Assembly (NCBI GenBank): GCA_029243245.1
Contig: JAQWSK010000005.1
Span: 1-64,000, forward strand
Source: Flavobacteriaceae bacterium
Lineage (GTDB): Bacteria > Bacteroidota > Bacteroidia > Flavobacteriales > Flavobacteriaceae
DNA length: 64,000 nucleotides
Direction: 5' to 3'
This document shows, piece by piece, positions 34,300 to 44,241 of this stretch. How positions within the stretch are numbered: position 1 is the stretch's first letter; each line of letters begins with the position of its first letter. Under the pieces are notes generated by a model that made no database searches, was not told the DNA's origin, and worked only from the letters and a program-made list of their open reading frames with translations. The translations under genes were made by a program, and so were the position numbers.

Positions 34300-34932
34300 A
34301 TGCAAATGATTAGGAGTTTTAATTATATATTTCTATTTTTTACTAGTATATTTTTTTCTTTTGGACAGGTTCAGTCTTTTGTTCCAGACTCACTCTCCAA
34401 TTTAAAATATAGAGAAGATCAATTTTATATAGGAACTAATTATGTTCTTATTAAAGGAGAAAATCCATTGATCCAACAAAATGATTTTTCTAGCCAGATT
34501 CATTTTGGTTTTCTCAGAGATTTTCCTTTAAATAAACAAGGAAAATGGTCAATGGCTATGGGTTTAGGATATGCATATACTCAGTTTCAATCTAATCTAG
34601 ACTTAAAAACACGCTCAATTTCATCTGAGAGTTTTAATTCAGTAAAATATGGATCCTTAAGCTTACCTTTTGAAATAAGATGGAGGTCCTCAACCTCAAC
34701 CTCATTCAACTTTTGGAGAGTCTATTTAGGCACACAACTTCAGTATAATTTTGTTCAAGAGAATAGTAGTGCTTTAAGAAAACTAACACCAAGATCAATT
34801 ATAAATTTGGGATATAATACATGGAACTTTTCTGTTGGATATGACTTGACTCCTAGATTAGTTGATTCTGAAAATAATAAATTAAGTCAGTTCAAGCTAC
34901 TTACCATTGGATTAATTTTTTATTTTTTTTAA
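34300..34932 (+). CDS. Outer-membrane beta-barrel protein (porin-like), unknown function
   Basis: The 210-residue protein has a signal peptide (cleavage near FFSFGQ, residue 23) and about eight amphipathic strands with aromatic girdles (WSMAMGLGYAYTQF, GSLSLPFEIRWR, WRVYLGTQLQYNF, WNFSVGYDLTPRL, LLTIGLIFYFF). It ends in aromatic residues, as outer-membrane barrels do. It resembles small PorT/OmpW-like barrels in size, but no diagnostic motif is present. It sits 60 bp after the exbD gene and convergent with rpoN. Confidence 0.72.
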   Translation: MQMIRSFNYIFLFFTSIFFSFGQVQSFVPDSLSNLKYREDQFYIGTNYVLIKGENPLIQQNDFSSQIHFGFLRDFPLNKQGKWSMAMGLGYAYTQFQSNLDLKTRSISSESFNSVKYGSLSLPFEIRWRSSTSTSFNFWRVYLGTQLQYNFVQENSSALRKLTPRSIINLGYNTWNFSVGYDLTPRLVDSENNKLSQFKLLTIGLIFYFF

Positions 34933-34934
34933 TT

Positions 34935-36380
34935 TCATATCTCTTTTCTCAATCGAGCTACAGGCAACCCAAGCTGTTCCCTATATTTAGCAACAGTTCT
35001 CCTAGCCACAATATAACCCTTGTCTTTTAATAATAACGATAAAGCCATATCTGCTAAAGGATGTTTTTTATCTTCGGCAGAAATAAATTCTTCTAAAATA
35101 TTTTTTACTTCAATACTTGAAATATTTTCACCTTCATCATTTTTCATTCCTTCAGAGAAAAAACTTTTTACTAATCTAATACCGTATGGAGTGTCTAGAT
35201 ATTTACTATTTGCAACTCTTGAAATAGTTGAAATATCCATATTAATTTTATTAGCAATATCCTTTAATATCATTGGTTTTAAGCATTTTTCATCACCAGT
35301 TAAAAAATATTCCTTTTGATGTTCAACTATTGCATTTATAGTTATAAAAAGAGTCTGATATCTTTGATTTATTGCATCAATAAACCATTTTGCAGAATCT
35401 AACTTTTGTTTTATAAAATGAACTGCTTCATTGTTAGCTTTATCTTTGGAAGAAGATTCTTTATATCCTTTTAACATTTCTTTATAGTTGGGGGAAACAT
35501 GAAGTTCTGGAGCGTTTCGCCTATTTAATAAAACGTTAAGCTTTCCGTTATCGATAGTTAGAATAAAATCAGGTATAATTTGATTGTTTCGACTTTCATT
35601 AGCTAAAGTTCCTCCAGGTTTAGGGTTCAGCTTTGATATTGATTCAATAATTAGCTTAAGAGTTGCCTCACTAATCATGTATTTATTAATAAGTTTCTTA
35701 TAATGTTTCTTTGAGAACTCATCAAAAGATTCTATCAGAATTTTTTCTGTCAACTCTAATATTTCATTTTTATTCGTCTTTCTTTTTATTTGTAAAACTA
35801 AACAGTCTTTTAAATTTCTTGCTCCGACACCTGCAGGATCAAGTGTTTGAACTTTTTTTAAAACATTTTTTACTTGATCACTTGTTACATAAACATTTTC
35901 CGAAAATGCTAAATCGTCTACTAAATCATCAACATCTCTTCTTATATATCCACTCTCGTCAATACTACCAATTAAAAAATCAGCTATAGGCCCTTCGTTT
36001 TTACCTAAGATTAAATTTTGTGCTTGACCCTTAAGATTTTGGTGAAAGGTTATTCCTCCAGAAACTGGAATTATTTTACCATCGTCGTCGTCAGAACTAT
36101 AATTGTTTATTTCGGTTCTATATGAGGGTATTTCGTCATCATTTATGTATTCATCAATATTAATATTTTCAGTCTCTGTGATGTTAGGATCATCATTAGA
36201 CTCATTAAAATCATCACTGTTAATAGATTCTTTACCAGTTTCAAGAGCAGGATTTTCACCAATTTCATTCTGTATCTTTTGTTCTAATTCTAAAGTAGAA
36301 AGTTGAATAAGCTTCATTAACTGAATCTGTTGAGGAGACAGTTTCTGTGATAATTTTAAATTAAGATGTTGCTTGAGCAT
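34935..36380 (-). CDS. rpoN: RNA polymerase sigma-54 factor
   Basis: The 481-residue protein has the full RpoN layout: Region I, Gln/Leu-rich (SQKLSPQQIQLMKLIQLSTLELEQ, split motif, residues 11-34), an acidic Region II (about 45-95, rich in Asp, Glu and Asn), the core-binding domain, and C-terminal ARRTVAKYREQL (RpoN box). It directs polymerase to -24/-12 promoters with enhancer-binding activators, none of which is encoded in this window. A strong housekeeping-type promoter lies directly upstream at 36399-36428. Confidence 0.95.
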   Translation of the reverse strand: MLKQHLNLKLSQKLSPQQIQLMKLIQLSTLELEQKIQNEIGENPALETGKESINSDDFNESNDDPNITETENINIDEYINDDEIPSYRTEINNYSSDDDDGKIIPVSGGITFHQNLKGQAQNLILGKNEGPIADFLIGSIDESGYIRRDVDDLVDDLAFSENVYVTSDQVKNVLKKVQTLDPAGVGARNLKDCLVLQIKRKTNKNEILELTEKILIESFDEFSKKHYKKLINKYMISEATLKLIIESISKLNPKPGGTLANESRNNQIIPDFILTIDNGKLNVLLNRRNAPELHVSPNYKEMLKGYKESSSKDKANNEAVHFIKQKLDSAKWFIDAINQRYQTLFITINAIVEHQKEYFLTGDEKCLKPMILKDIANKINMDISTISRVANSKYLDTPYGIRLVKSFFSEGMKNDEGENISSIEVKNILEEFISAEDKKHPLADMALSLLLKDKGYIVARRTVAKYREQLGLPVARLRKEI

Positions 36381-36398
36381 TTAACTTTATATTTACAT

Positions 36399-36428
36399 CA
36401 AAGGTAGAAAATAAGATTATAAACAAAA
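36399..36428 (-). promoter_or_regulatory. Promoter of rpoN (TTTTG-N17-TACCTTTG)
   Basis: On the minus strand TTTTG (complement of 36424-36428) is followed after 17 bases by TACCTTTG (complement of 36399-36406), matching the Bacteroidota -33/-7 consensus. The -7 box lies 19 bp before the rpoN ATG. The -33 element nearly touches the asnS stop codon, so rpoN has its own promoter despite the 49-bp gap. Confidence 0.75.
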
Positions 36429-36429
36429 T

Positions 36430-37851
36430 TTAAAAAGATGCGTTTTGAGGTGTTCTTGGAAATGGTATCACATCTCTAATATTAGCCATTCCAGTAGTAA
36501 ATTGAACTAATCTTTCGAAACCTAACCCAAAACCACTATGAGGAGCGCTTCCAAATCTTCTAAGATCTAAATACCAAGATAATTCATCTTCATCTACTCC
36601 CATATCCTTCATTCTTTTTTCTAAAACTTCTAACCTTTCTTCACGTTGAGAACCTCCAACAATTTCTCCAATTCCAGGAAACAAAACATCCATTGCTCTA
36701 ACCGTCATTTGATCTTCATTCATTCGCATATAAAAGGCTTTGATTTTCGCAGGGTAATCATATATTATTACTGGACATTTGTAATATTTTTCTACTAAAA
36801 ACCTTTCATGTTCACTTTGTAAATCGACTCCCCACTCATTTATTTTAAATTTAAATTTATTTTTTTTATTTGGTTTGGAATTTTTTAAAATATCTATTGA
36901 TTCCGTATAGGTAATTCTTTTAAAATTATTATTTACAACAAAATTCATCTTTTCAATTAAACCCATTTCACTTCTCTCAATTAAAGGTTTCTTTTTTTGT
37001 TCATTATTGTATCTGTCATCTAAAAACTTCAAATCTTTCTCACATTTCAAAAGAATGGTACTTAATATAGACTTAATAAATTCTTCAGCTAAATTCATAT
37101 TATCATTTAAATCATAAAAAGCCATTTCAGGTTCTATCATCCAAAACTCTGCTAAATGTCTTGTGGTATTTGAGTTTTCTGCTCTAAATGTTGGTCCGAA
37201 TGTATAAACATTTCCAAGCCCCATCGCATAGCTTTCTGCTTCAAGTTGTCCTGATACAGTTAGATGTGTTTCTTTACCAAAAAAATCTTTCTTAAAACTA
37301 TTTTCCTTATTAGAATTTATTGAACAGGGTAATGTGGTTACTCTAAACATTTCTCCAGCACCTTCAGCATCACTTCCTGTTATAATAGGTGTATTCATAT
37401 AGTAAAAGTTTTTTCCTTGAAAAAATTCATGAATAGCAAAGGAGAGAATAGACCGTATTCTCATTACCGCATTAAAAGTAGTAGTTCGGATTCTTAAATG
37501 CGCTTTTTCTCTTAGAAATTCTAAACTATGTTTTTTTGGTTGAATTGGATATATGTCTGGATCTGAATCACCTATAATTGAAATTTCTTTTACATTTATT
37601 TCTAAGTTTTGTCCACTTCCTTGACTTTCAATTAAGTCTCCAATAATTTTTACTGCAGCACCTGTATTAATTCTTTTTAAAAGAGAATTCTCTGTTTTTT
37701 CAAAATCAATTACACATTGCAAGTTATCAATAGTTGAACCATCATTTATTGCAATAAACCTATTACCTCTAAATGTCTTAACCCAACCGCACACCTCAAC
37801 ATTTATTTTTGGTTCATTCTTGGAAAGAAGGATGTCAATTTTTTTCATCAT
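36430..37851 (-). CDS. asnS: Asparaginyl-tRNA synthetase
   Basis: The 473-residue class IIb synthetase joins Asn to tRNA-Asn. The N-terminal OB-fold anticodon domain (CGWVKTFRGNRFIAINDGS, residues 21-39) is followed by the class II core: FRAENSNTTRHLAEFWMIEPEMAF (motif 2 region, split) and a GFGLGFERLVQF-type motif 3 near the C-terminus. Two adjacent ATG codons (37851 and 37848) are both possible starts. A -7 box (37873-37880) lies upstream. Confidence 0.96.
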   Translation of the reverse strand: MMKKIDILLSKNEPKINVEVCGWVKTFRGNRFIAINDGSTIDNLQCVIDFEKTENSLLKRINTGAAVKIIGDLIESQGSGQNLEINVKEISIIGDSDPDIYPIQPKKHSLEFLREKAHLRIRTTTFNAVMRIRSILSFAIHEFFQGKNFYYMNTPIITGSDAEGAGEMFRVTTLPCSINSNKENSFKKDFFGKETHLTVSGQLEAESYAMGLGNVYTFGPTFRAENSNTTRHLAEFWMIEPEMAFYDLNDNMNLAEEFIKSILSTILLKCEKDLKFLDDRYNNEQKKKPLIERSEMGLIEKMNFVVNNNFKRITYTESIDILKNSKPNKKNKFKFKINEWGVDLQSEHERFLVEKYYKCPVIIYDYPAKIKAFYMRMNEDQMTVRAMDVLFPGIGEIVGGSQREERLEVLEKRMKDMGVDEDELSWYLDLRRFGSAPHSGFGLGFERLVQFTTGMANIRDVIPFPRTPQNASF

Positions 37852-37872
37852 TACTTATAATTTCTACTAATG

Positions 37873-37880
37873 CAAATATA
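37873..37880 (-). promoter_or_regulatory. Possible -7 box for asnS
   Basis: The minus strand reads TATATTTG, fitting TAnnTTTG, 22 bp before the asnS start. No good -33 TTG is seen at the right spacing. Confidence 0.45.
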
Positions 37881-37912
37881 CTATTTTGGTTAAGGTTTCA
37901 TTGTTTAATAAA

Positions 37913-40294
37913 TCATTCTTGATCTTCCTCAATAATTTTTATTTTAGGTTTTTTTAGAGTTTTTTTATTACTCACCTTGTCTTCCATAGAAATTAAAAGT
38001 GAAGGGAGTAATATTAAGTTTGCTAACATGGCTAAAAGCAATGTAACTGAAACTAGACCACCAAGAGCCACTGTTCCTCCAAAATCGGAAGTCATAAAAA
38101 CTGCAAATCCAAAAAATAACACAATAGAAGTATAAAACATACTTATTCCAGTTTCTCTCAGACTTGAGTATATAGCAGACTTAATTTTCCAATTGTTTGC
38201 ACTTAATTCTTGTCTGTATTTTGCCAAAAAATGAATAGTATCATCAACAGAAATTCCAAAAGCTATACTGAATACTAGTATAGTAGATGCTTTAAGAGGT
38301 ATTCCACTAAAACCCATGACGCCAGCAGTAATAATCAAAGGAAGAAGATTTGGTATTAATGAAATAATGATCATTTTAAAAGACCTAAACATGTATGCCA
38401 TAAATAATGCAATGAGAAGTATTGCAAGTGAAAGTGACAGAAAAAGGTTTTTTACTAGATACTTTGTTCCTTTCAAAAAAAGTAAAGATTTACCTGTTAA
38501 TAACACATTGAATCTTTCTGACGGAAATATTTTTTTTAGACTAGACTTCAAATTTTTTTCTATTTCCTCAATACGGTTTGTACTAATGTCTCTCATAAAA
38601 GTAGTTATTCTTCCATATTGACCAGTACTATCAATATAATTGGATAATAACTCTACATCATTATTTGCATTATTGATATATTTTGAAATAAATTTATTTT
38701 CTTGTGATGTGGGTAGTTTGTAATAATTAGGATTACCATTATAATAAGCTTGTTTCGCAAACTTAAATGCGTTTACAATAGATATTGGGGGAGCCAATTC
38801 CGAATACTCTTCAATAGTGTTTTGAAACTCATCTATACGTCTAAGGGTAGCTAGACTGTATACTCCATTTTTCCTTTTGGTGTCAATTAAAACTTCAATC
38901 GGCACAACACCTGAAAACTCCTCATCATAAAATTTAATGTCTTTAAAAAAATTTGACTTTTTAGGCATATCTTCAATCAAACTTCCTGAAATTTCAATTT
39001 GGTAGATACCAATTATTCCAAAAATCAATCCCAATAATGAAATTATATAAACATTAATTCTATTATACTTAACATTATTTTCCATCCACTGAACAAAGTT
39101 ATCAATTGATTTATTTTTCAAATGTTTCAAATGTTTAGAGCTGGGTATTGGTAAAAAGCTGTAAATGATTGGAATCAAAAAAAGTGAAAGCAAAAAAATA
39201 CCAAAAATATTAATTGAAGCAACGATTCCAAATTCTTTAAGTATTTTACTATTTGTTAATATGAATGTTGCAAATCCACATGCGGTAGTTAAATTAGTCA
39301 TTAAAGTTGCATTACCTATTTTTACAATAACTCTTTGAAGAGACTTTATTTGATTTCCATGTTTTGAAACTTCTTGTTGATATTTGTTAATTAAAAAAAT
39401 ACAGTTCGGAACACCTATTACTATTATTAGTGGGGGAATTAACGCAGTAATAACAGTTATTTCATAACCTAGAAATCCGAGTATTCCAAATGACCACATT
39501 ACACCAATCAAAACAACTAGAAGTGAAATTAAAGTTGCACGAATTGATCTAAAAAATAAAAAGAAAATTAATGAAGTCAATGCCATTGCAGATAATACAA
39601 AAACGCTAATTTCGTCAACTATATTTTGTGCATTTAATGTTCTTACATAAGGCATGCCAGAGACTTTCAAGTCTACATTATTTTCTTTTTCAAAAGATTC
39701 TATAAGAGGAAGAAAAACATCAATAATAAAAATCTTTCTTTGCTTAGTATTAACTAAGTTTGGATCCATATACGCTATAGATCTAAGAGTTTTAGTTGAT
39801 TCACTATAAATTAAATTTTTATAAAAAGGCAGCTCTAAAAATAACGTTTCTTTAAAATCAGATATATCGACTTTATTAATTTCATCAATTTTTAAAACAG
39901 ATTTTACTTCAAATTTTTCATTTTTTGTATTTTTTATTAAGGTTTTAATATTTGAAGTACCAATTGTAAAATCAATTTCTTTTAGTTCAGATAATCTAGT
40001 GTTTAAAATATTCCAAGCTTCAAACTTTTTTTGATTAAAAATAGTTGAATCCTTAACTGCAATAAGCAAAACATTTCCTTCATCTCCGAATTGTTTTATA
40101 AAACCATCATATTTAATATTATCTATATGCTTGTCGGGTAGTAAATTTGCCTCAGAGAAAGTAAAACGTATATACTGCCACTGGCTTACCCAAAAAAATG
40201 TAACTAATACTATTCCTGTTAAAATTAAAACACGATTTCTAAGAATTAAGCGAGCAATAACTTCCCAAAAATTCCAATTATTTTTTATCACCAT
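37913..40294 (-). CDS. RND/MMPL-family transporter (hydrophobe or lipid exporter)
   Basis: The 793-residue integral membrane protein shows two repeats of one helix, a large periplasmic loop and five helices, as in the RND superfamily MMPL/patched branch. The LIVVLIGVMWSFGILGFLGYEITVIT-type and VFSIAFGISVDDTIHFLAKYRQEL-type segments (helix 4 regions, residues about 255-285 and 685-715) include the conserved GISVDDTIH motif. Members export lipids or hopanoids or act in envelope upkeep. It lies 25 bp downstream of frr and 62 bp before asnS, so it probably shares transcripts with pyrH-frr. The acidic/basic C-terminal tail (KIKIIEEDQE) is cytoplasmic. Confidence 0.88.
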   Translation of the reverse strand: MVIKNNWNFWEVIARLILRNRVLILTGIVLVTFFWVSQWQYIRFTFSEANLLPDKHIDNIKYDGFIKQFGDEGNVLLIAVKDSTIFNQKKFEAWNILNTRLSELKEIDFTIGTSNIKTLIKNTKNEKFEVKSVLKIDEINKVDISDFKETLFLELPFYKNLIYSESTKTLRSIAYMDPNLVNTKQRKIFIIDVFLPLIESFEKENNVDLKVSGMPYVRTLNAQNIVDEISVFVLSAMALTSLIFFLFFRSIRATLISLLVVLIGVMWSFGILGFLGYEITVITALIPPLIIVIGVPNCIFLINKYQQEVSKHGNQIKSLQRVIVKIGNATLMTNLTTACGFATFILTNSKILKEFGIVASINIFGIFLLSLFLIPIIYSFLPIPSSKHLKHLKNKSIDNFVQWMENNVKYNRINVYIISLLGLIFGIIGIYQIEISGSLIEDMPKKSNFFKDIKFYDEEFSGVVPIEVLIDTKRKNGVYSLATLRRIDEFQNTIEEYSELAPPISIVNAFKFAKQAYYNGNPNYYKLPTSQENKFISKYINNANNDVELLSNYIDSTGQYGRITTFMRDISTNRIEEIEKNLKSSLKKIFPSERFNVLLTGKSLLFLKGTKYLVKNLFLSLSLAILLIALFMAYMFRSFKMIIISLIPNLLPLIITAGVMGFSGIPLKASTILVFSIAFGISVDDTIHFLAKYRQELSANNWKIKSAIYSSLRETGISMFYTSIVLFFGFAVFMTSDFGGTVALGGLVSVTLLLAMLANLILLPSLLISMEDKVSNKKTLKKPKIKIIEEDQE

Positions 40295-40318
40295 ATTGGA
40301 TTTTAAACTAGAAGAATT

Positions 40319-40870
40319 TTAAACTGTTAGAATTTCTTTTTCTTTATTATAAAATAGATCATCAGTTTTTTTTATAAATGTGTCTGTCAAATTTTGCACA
40401 TCTAATTCTAGATTCTTTTTCATGTCATCTGACACTTCCGACTTTTTTATCTCATCATTTGCCTCTTTTCTAGAATTACGAATACTTACTTTTGCATTCT
40501 CAGATTCATTTTTTGCTATTTTAACAAGCTGAATTCTTCGTTCCTCAGTCATAGGAGGAATGTTTATTATAATTGATTCACCATTATTCATAGGAGTAAA
40601 CCCTATATTGGCTATTAAAATAGCCTTTTCAATATCAGGCATCAATGCTTTTTCCCAAGGTTGGATAGTTAAAGTTCTGGAATCAGGCGTGCTTATATTT
40701 GCTATTTGACTTAAAGGAGCATTGGAGCCATAATAATCAATCACGATGTTAGATAACATTATTGGATTTGCCTTTCCGGCTCTTAAATTTAACAGCTCTT
40801 TTTCAAGATGCTTTATGGCATTAACCATGCTTTCTTGTGTAGCCTCAATAATAAATTCTATTTCCTCCAT
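40319..40870 (-). CDS. frr: Ribosome recycling factor
   Basis: The 183-residue protein splits post-termination ribosomes together with EF-G. The typical three-helix-bundle sequence includes NLRAGKANP (residues 28-36), YYGSNAPLSQIANISTPDSRT-type block and LTEERRIQLVK-like PMTEERRIQLVKIAK. Length is standard (about 185). It lies 5 bp after pyrH in the conserved pyrH-frr pair. Confidence 0.96.
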   Translation of the reverse strand: MEEIEFIIEATQESMVNAIKHLEKELLNLRAGKANPIMLSNIVIDYYGSNAPLSQIANISTPDSRTLTIQPWEKALMPDIEKAILIANIGFTPMNNGESIIINIPPMTEERRIQLVKIAKNESENAKVSIRNSRKEANDEIKKSEVSDDMKKNLELDVQNLTDTFIKKTDDLFYNKEKEILTV

Positions 40871-40875
40871 ATTAA

Positions 40876-41583
40876 TTAAATATAAACCTTTGTGCCTATT
40901 GACTTACCATTGATTATTTTTTTTAAATTTCCTTTTGTATTTATGTCAAAAACAATTATTGGCAAGTTATTTTCTTGACTAAGTGTAAAAGCCGTTGTGT
41001 CCATAATTTTTAATCCACGTTTTAAAACTTCATCATAAGAAAGGGATTCAAATTTAACAGCATTTTTATTTTCCTCTGGGTCTTCATCATAAATACCGTC
41101 AACTCTGGTACCCTTTAATATCACTCCTGCATTTATTTCTATTGCTCTTAAAACAGCTGCGGAATCAGTTGTAAAAAAAGGATTACCTGTCCCACATCCA
41201 AAAATAACAACCCTTCCCTTTTCTAAGTGACGAGTTGCTTTTCTTTTTATATACGGCTCAGCTATTGCTTCGATTTTAATTGCTGTTTGAAGACGAGTTG
41301 GGATATCATTATCTTCTAAAGCAGTTTGAAGTGCAAGACCATTAATTACAGTTGCCAGCATTCCCATATAATCAGCTTGAACTCTATCCATGCCTTTACT
41401 TGCTCCAGAAACTCCTCGAAAAATATTGCCACCACCTATAACAATTGCTATTTCCACTCCCTCTTTTTGAATTTCTTTTATTTCTTTGGCATAATTATCT
41501 AATCGCAAAGGATCTATTCCATGGTTTTGATCTCCCATTAGTGCTTCTCCACTTAATTTGAGTAAAATTCTTTTATGTTGCAT
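40876..41583 (-). CDS. pyrH: UMP kinase
   Basis: The 235-residue amino-acid-kinase-fold enzyme phosphorylates UMP to UDP in pyrimidine nucleotide synthesis. Motifs: [11 protein letters not shown] (7-17), [27 protein letters not shown] and [13 protein letters not shown]. Length matches bacterial PyrH. It is the first gene of the pyrH-frr unit, with a -7 box 17 bp upstream. Confidence 0.97.
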   Translation of the reverse strand: MQHKRILLKLSGEALMGDQNHGIDPLRLDNYAKEIKEIQKEGVEIAIVIGGGNIFRGVSGASKGMDRVQADYMGMLATVINGLALQTALEDNDIPTRLQTAIKIEAIAEPYIKRKATRHLEKGRVVIFGCGTGNPFFTTDSAAVLRAIEINAGVILKGTRVDGIYDEDPEENKNAVKFESLSYDEVLKRGLKIMDTTAFTLSQENNLPIIVFDINTKGNLKKIINGKSIGTKVYI

Positions 41584-41599
41584 TTGATAAATCTTCTTA

Positions 41600-41607
41600 C
41601 AAAGATA
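41600..41607 (-). promoter_or_regulatory. Possible -7 box for pyrH-frr
   Basis: The minus strand reads TATCTTTG, fitting TAnnTTTG, 17 bp before the pyrH ATG. The -33 element is not evident. Confidence 0.5.
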
Positions 41608-41647
41608 AATATAGACAAATAATATATGAGGGTTTTAAATATTTAAT

Positions 41648-42514
41648 TTAATAAGCTTTTAGACTTAAATCTATGTATGGAGCAGAATGAGTTAAAGCTC
41701 CCATAGAAATATAATTTACTCCTGTTTTTGCAACATTTACAATATTGTATTCATTTATGTTTCCAGAGGCCTCAGTTTGAATTCTTCCACCTATGATTTT
41801 AACAGCTTTTTCTATTTCGGATATACTCATATTATCTAACAAGATTCTGTTTACCCAACTAAAGTTTAAGACCTTTTTAATTTCCTTAATATTTCTAGCT
41901 TCAACTACTACAAAAATTTTTTTTGGTTTTAATTTTTCAAGATAAATTTGAGTTTTTAGGAGAACTTCCTTTAAAGTAATTGAATAATCTATATGATTAT
42001 CCTTTATCATTATTGCATCAAAAAGTCCCATTCTGTGGTTTTGTCCACCACCAATTTTAACTGCCCATTTTTCTGGATATCTAAAGTTTGGAGTGGTTTT
42101 TCTTGTATCTAGTAGGACAGTATCAAATGATTCAATTTTCTTTTTTAAATTATTTGTTATGGTTGCAATACTACTCATCCTTTGTAGAGTATTTAAAACT
42201 ACTCTTTCGGTGGCTAAAATTGATCTTGTATTTCCTTCTACTAGAAAAGGAGTTGAGTCTATATTAACATAAGCTCCATCAGCTATGAGTTTTTTGAATT
42301 TGATTTCAGAATCGTAAAACTTATAAATTTTTTCTACTAAATTAATTCCTGCAATTATACAAGGTGTTTTGACGTTTAACTTCGCTGATTTAATAGATTT
42401 AGATGAAATACAGGCTTTTGCGGTAAGATCACCATCTCTTATGTCTTCACTTAAAGCATTTTTTATAAAAAAATCTATTGATTTTTTATACTCTTTATAA
42501 AAGGAATTTGGCAT
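41648..42514 (-). CDS. nadC: Nicotinate-nucleotide pyrophosphorylase (quinolinate phosphoribosyltransferase)
   Basis: The 288-residue enzyme converts quinolinate and PRPP to nicotinic acid mononucleotide, CO2 and PPi. Motifs: SEDIRDGDLTA (18-28), LNTLQRMSSIAT, LLDTRKTTPNFR, GGGQNHRMGLFDAIMIKDNHI (joined blocks) and EASGNINEYN. It lies 11 bp downstream of nadA, so quinolinate synthesis and use are coupled. No nadB lies in the window. Confidence 0.96.
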   Translation of the reverse strand: MPNSFYKEYKKSIDFFIKNALSEDIRDGDLTAKACISSKSIKSAKLNVKTPCIIAGINLVEKIYKFYDSEIKFKKLIADGAYVNIDSTPFLVEGNTRSILATERVVLNTLQRMSSIATITNNLKKKIESFDTVLLDTRKTTPNFRYPEKWAVKIGGGQNHRMGLFDAIMIKDNHIDYSITLKEVLLKTQIYLEKLKPKKIFVVVEARNIKEIKKVLNFSWVNRILLDNMSISEIEKAVKIIGGRIQTEASGNINEYNIVNVAKTGVNYISMGALTHSAPYIDLSLKAY

Positions 42515-42524
42515 TATAAAAAAA

Positions 42525-43514
42525 TTAACTTAAAGCTAACATTCTGTCAATGGATTTTCTCGATTTATTAATCAGCCTTTCATTTAGATTTATTTGCGGG
42601 GATTCATTTAACAGACAATTATGAAGCTTTTTTAGTGTGTTTAATTTCATGTAAGCACATTCGCTGCATGCACATGATTCGTCTTTAACAGGTGCAGGGA
42701 TAAATGTTTTATCAGGACACGATTTTTGCATTTGGTGAATTATACCTGATTCAGTTGCAACTATATATGAATTGCTTGAGTCAGTTTTTATATATTTTAA
42801 TAGGGCTGAGGTACTTCCAATAAAATTTGCAATATTTAGCACAGGTGAAGTGCTTTCTGGATGAGCAATAAATTTTGCCTTCGGATATTTTTTTGCTAAA
42901 GCTATTATTCTATCAAGAGAAAATGCCTCGTGAACAATACAAGCACCATCCCATAAAATCATATCTCTTCCTGTTTTTTTAATTAAATAGTTGCCTAGAT
43001 TTTTGTCTGGCGCAAAAAGTATAGATTTATTTTTTGGTATACTGTTAATTATTTTTTCTGCATTACTAGAAGTGCAAACTATATCGCTAAGAGCTTTGAT
43101 TTCTGCCGAACAATTAATATAAGTTACAACTACTGTTTTAGGATGATTTTTAATAAATTTTTTAAAATCATTAGGAGGACAAGAATCAGCTAAAGAACAA
43201 CCTGCTTCTAAGTCTGGAAGCAAAACCATTTTTGAAGGATTTATTATTTTAGCTGTTTCTGCCATGAAATGAACTCCTGCTATAACAATAATATCGGCAT
43301 CAATTTTCTGAGCACATTGGGCAAGGTAAAGACTGTCTCCTAGGTAATCTGCTATTTCTTGAATCTCAGGAGACTGATAATAATGAGCTAAAAGAACTGC
43401 ATTTTTTTCTTTTTTTAACTGAATAATTTCAGAAACCAAATCAGAGTTATTTCGAAATTGATTATATTTTGAATGGTTAGTCTTTTTTATCGAACTAATG
43501 TTTAATGATTTCAT
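42525..43514 (-). CDS. nadA: Quinolinate synthase A
   Basis: The 329-residue iron-sulfur enzyme condenses iminoaspartate with dihydroxyacetone phosphate to quinolinate. Motifs: LLAHYYQSPEIQEIADYLGDS (joined), GVHFMAETAKI, LLPDLEAGCSLADSCP, and TYINCSAEIKA. The [4Fe-4S] cysteines are expected in GCSLADSC, the C-terminal DESCACSECAYMK cluster and VCTSSN. It starts the nadA-nadC pair, 22 bp downstream of truB. Confidence 0.96.
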   Translation of the reverse strand: MKSLNISSIKKTNHSKYNQFRNNSDLVSEIIQLKKEKNAVLLAHYYQSPEIQEIADYLGDSLYLAQCAQKIDADIIVIAGVHFMAETAKIINPSKMVLLPDLEAGCSLADSCPPNDFKKFIKNHPKTVVVTYINCSAEIKALSDIVCTSSNAEKIINSIPKNKSILFAPDKNLGNYLIKKTGRDMILWDGACIVHEAFSLDRIIALAKKYPKAKFIAHPESTSPVLNIANFIGSTSALLKYIKTDSSNSYIVATESGIIHQMQKSCPDKTFIPAPVKDESCACSECAYMKLNTLKKLHNCLLNESPQINLNERLINKSRKSIDRMLALS

Positions 43515-43536
43515 TAGAAATATTTCTGTAAAAATA

Positions 43537-44241
43537 TTAAATTAATTTTTCAAAATCATCTATTTCTAAAGCATTTTTAATTTTATAATCACCTATTGAA
43601 ATTCGTTTCAAAAAAGAAAGATGAGCTCCACTATCTAGTGCCTTTGCAAAATCATGCGCAAGAGACCTTATATAAGTCCCTTTGCTACATTTGACTTCAA
43701 AATCTACATTAGGCAAATGAATTGATTTAATTTCAAACCGTTTGATTTCAACCTTACGGGTTTCTAGATCAATAAACTCTTCATTTCTTGCATATTCATA
43801 TAAACGTTTTCCCTTTTTTTTTATAGCTGAAAAAATAGGTGGTTTTTGATTAATTTTACCTGTAAAACCTATAGTTTTTTCAATAATTATTTTTGCGTTT
43901 AAATGTTCAAAAGAAAAGTGCTTATCAGGGCTTGTCTCAAGGTCATATGATGGTGTTGTTGATCCAAAACAGAAAGTTCCAATATAAACTTTTGACATAT
44001 TCTGTAATTCACTGATTTGTTTTGTAGCTTTTCCAATGGCAATTATTAAGAGCCCAGTAGCTAAAGGATCTAAGGTTCCAGAATGCCCAACCTTTAATTT
44101 TTTTATATTAAAGGCCTTAGTCAGCTTATGTCTAACTTTATTTACTACCTGGAATGAAGTCCAACCTATTGGTTTATTAATTAGAACTAATCTTCCTTCT
44201 AAAATTTCATTAAGATTATCACTGCTATTAAATAACTTCAT
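43537..44241 (-). CDS. truB: tRNA pseudouridine-55 synthase
   Basis: The ATG at 44241 is chosen; a TTG two codons earlier is less likely. The 234-residue enzyme makes pseudouridine 55 in the T-loop of tRNAs. Motifs: INKPIGWTSFQVVNKVR (about 21-37), GHSGTLDPLATGLL with the catalytic Asp, and CSKGTYIRSLAHD. The C-terminal PUA domain is short or absent, as in many Bacteroidota. The start overlaps the end of uppP by 14 bp, indicating translational coupling. Confidence 0.95.
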   Translation of the reverse strand: MKLFNSSDNLNEILEGRLVLINKPIGWTSFQVVNKVRHKLTKAFNIKKLKVGHSGTLDPLATGLLIIAIGKATKQISELQNMSKVYIGTFCFGSTTPSYDLETSPDKHFSFEHLNAKIIIEKTIGFTGKINQKPPIFSAIKKKGKRLYEYARNEEFIDLETRKVEIKRFEIKSIHLPNVDFEVKCSKGTYIRSLAHDFAKALDSGAHLSFLKRISIGDYKIKNALEIDDFEKLI

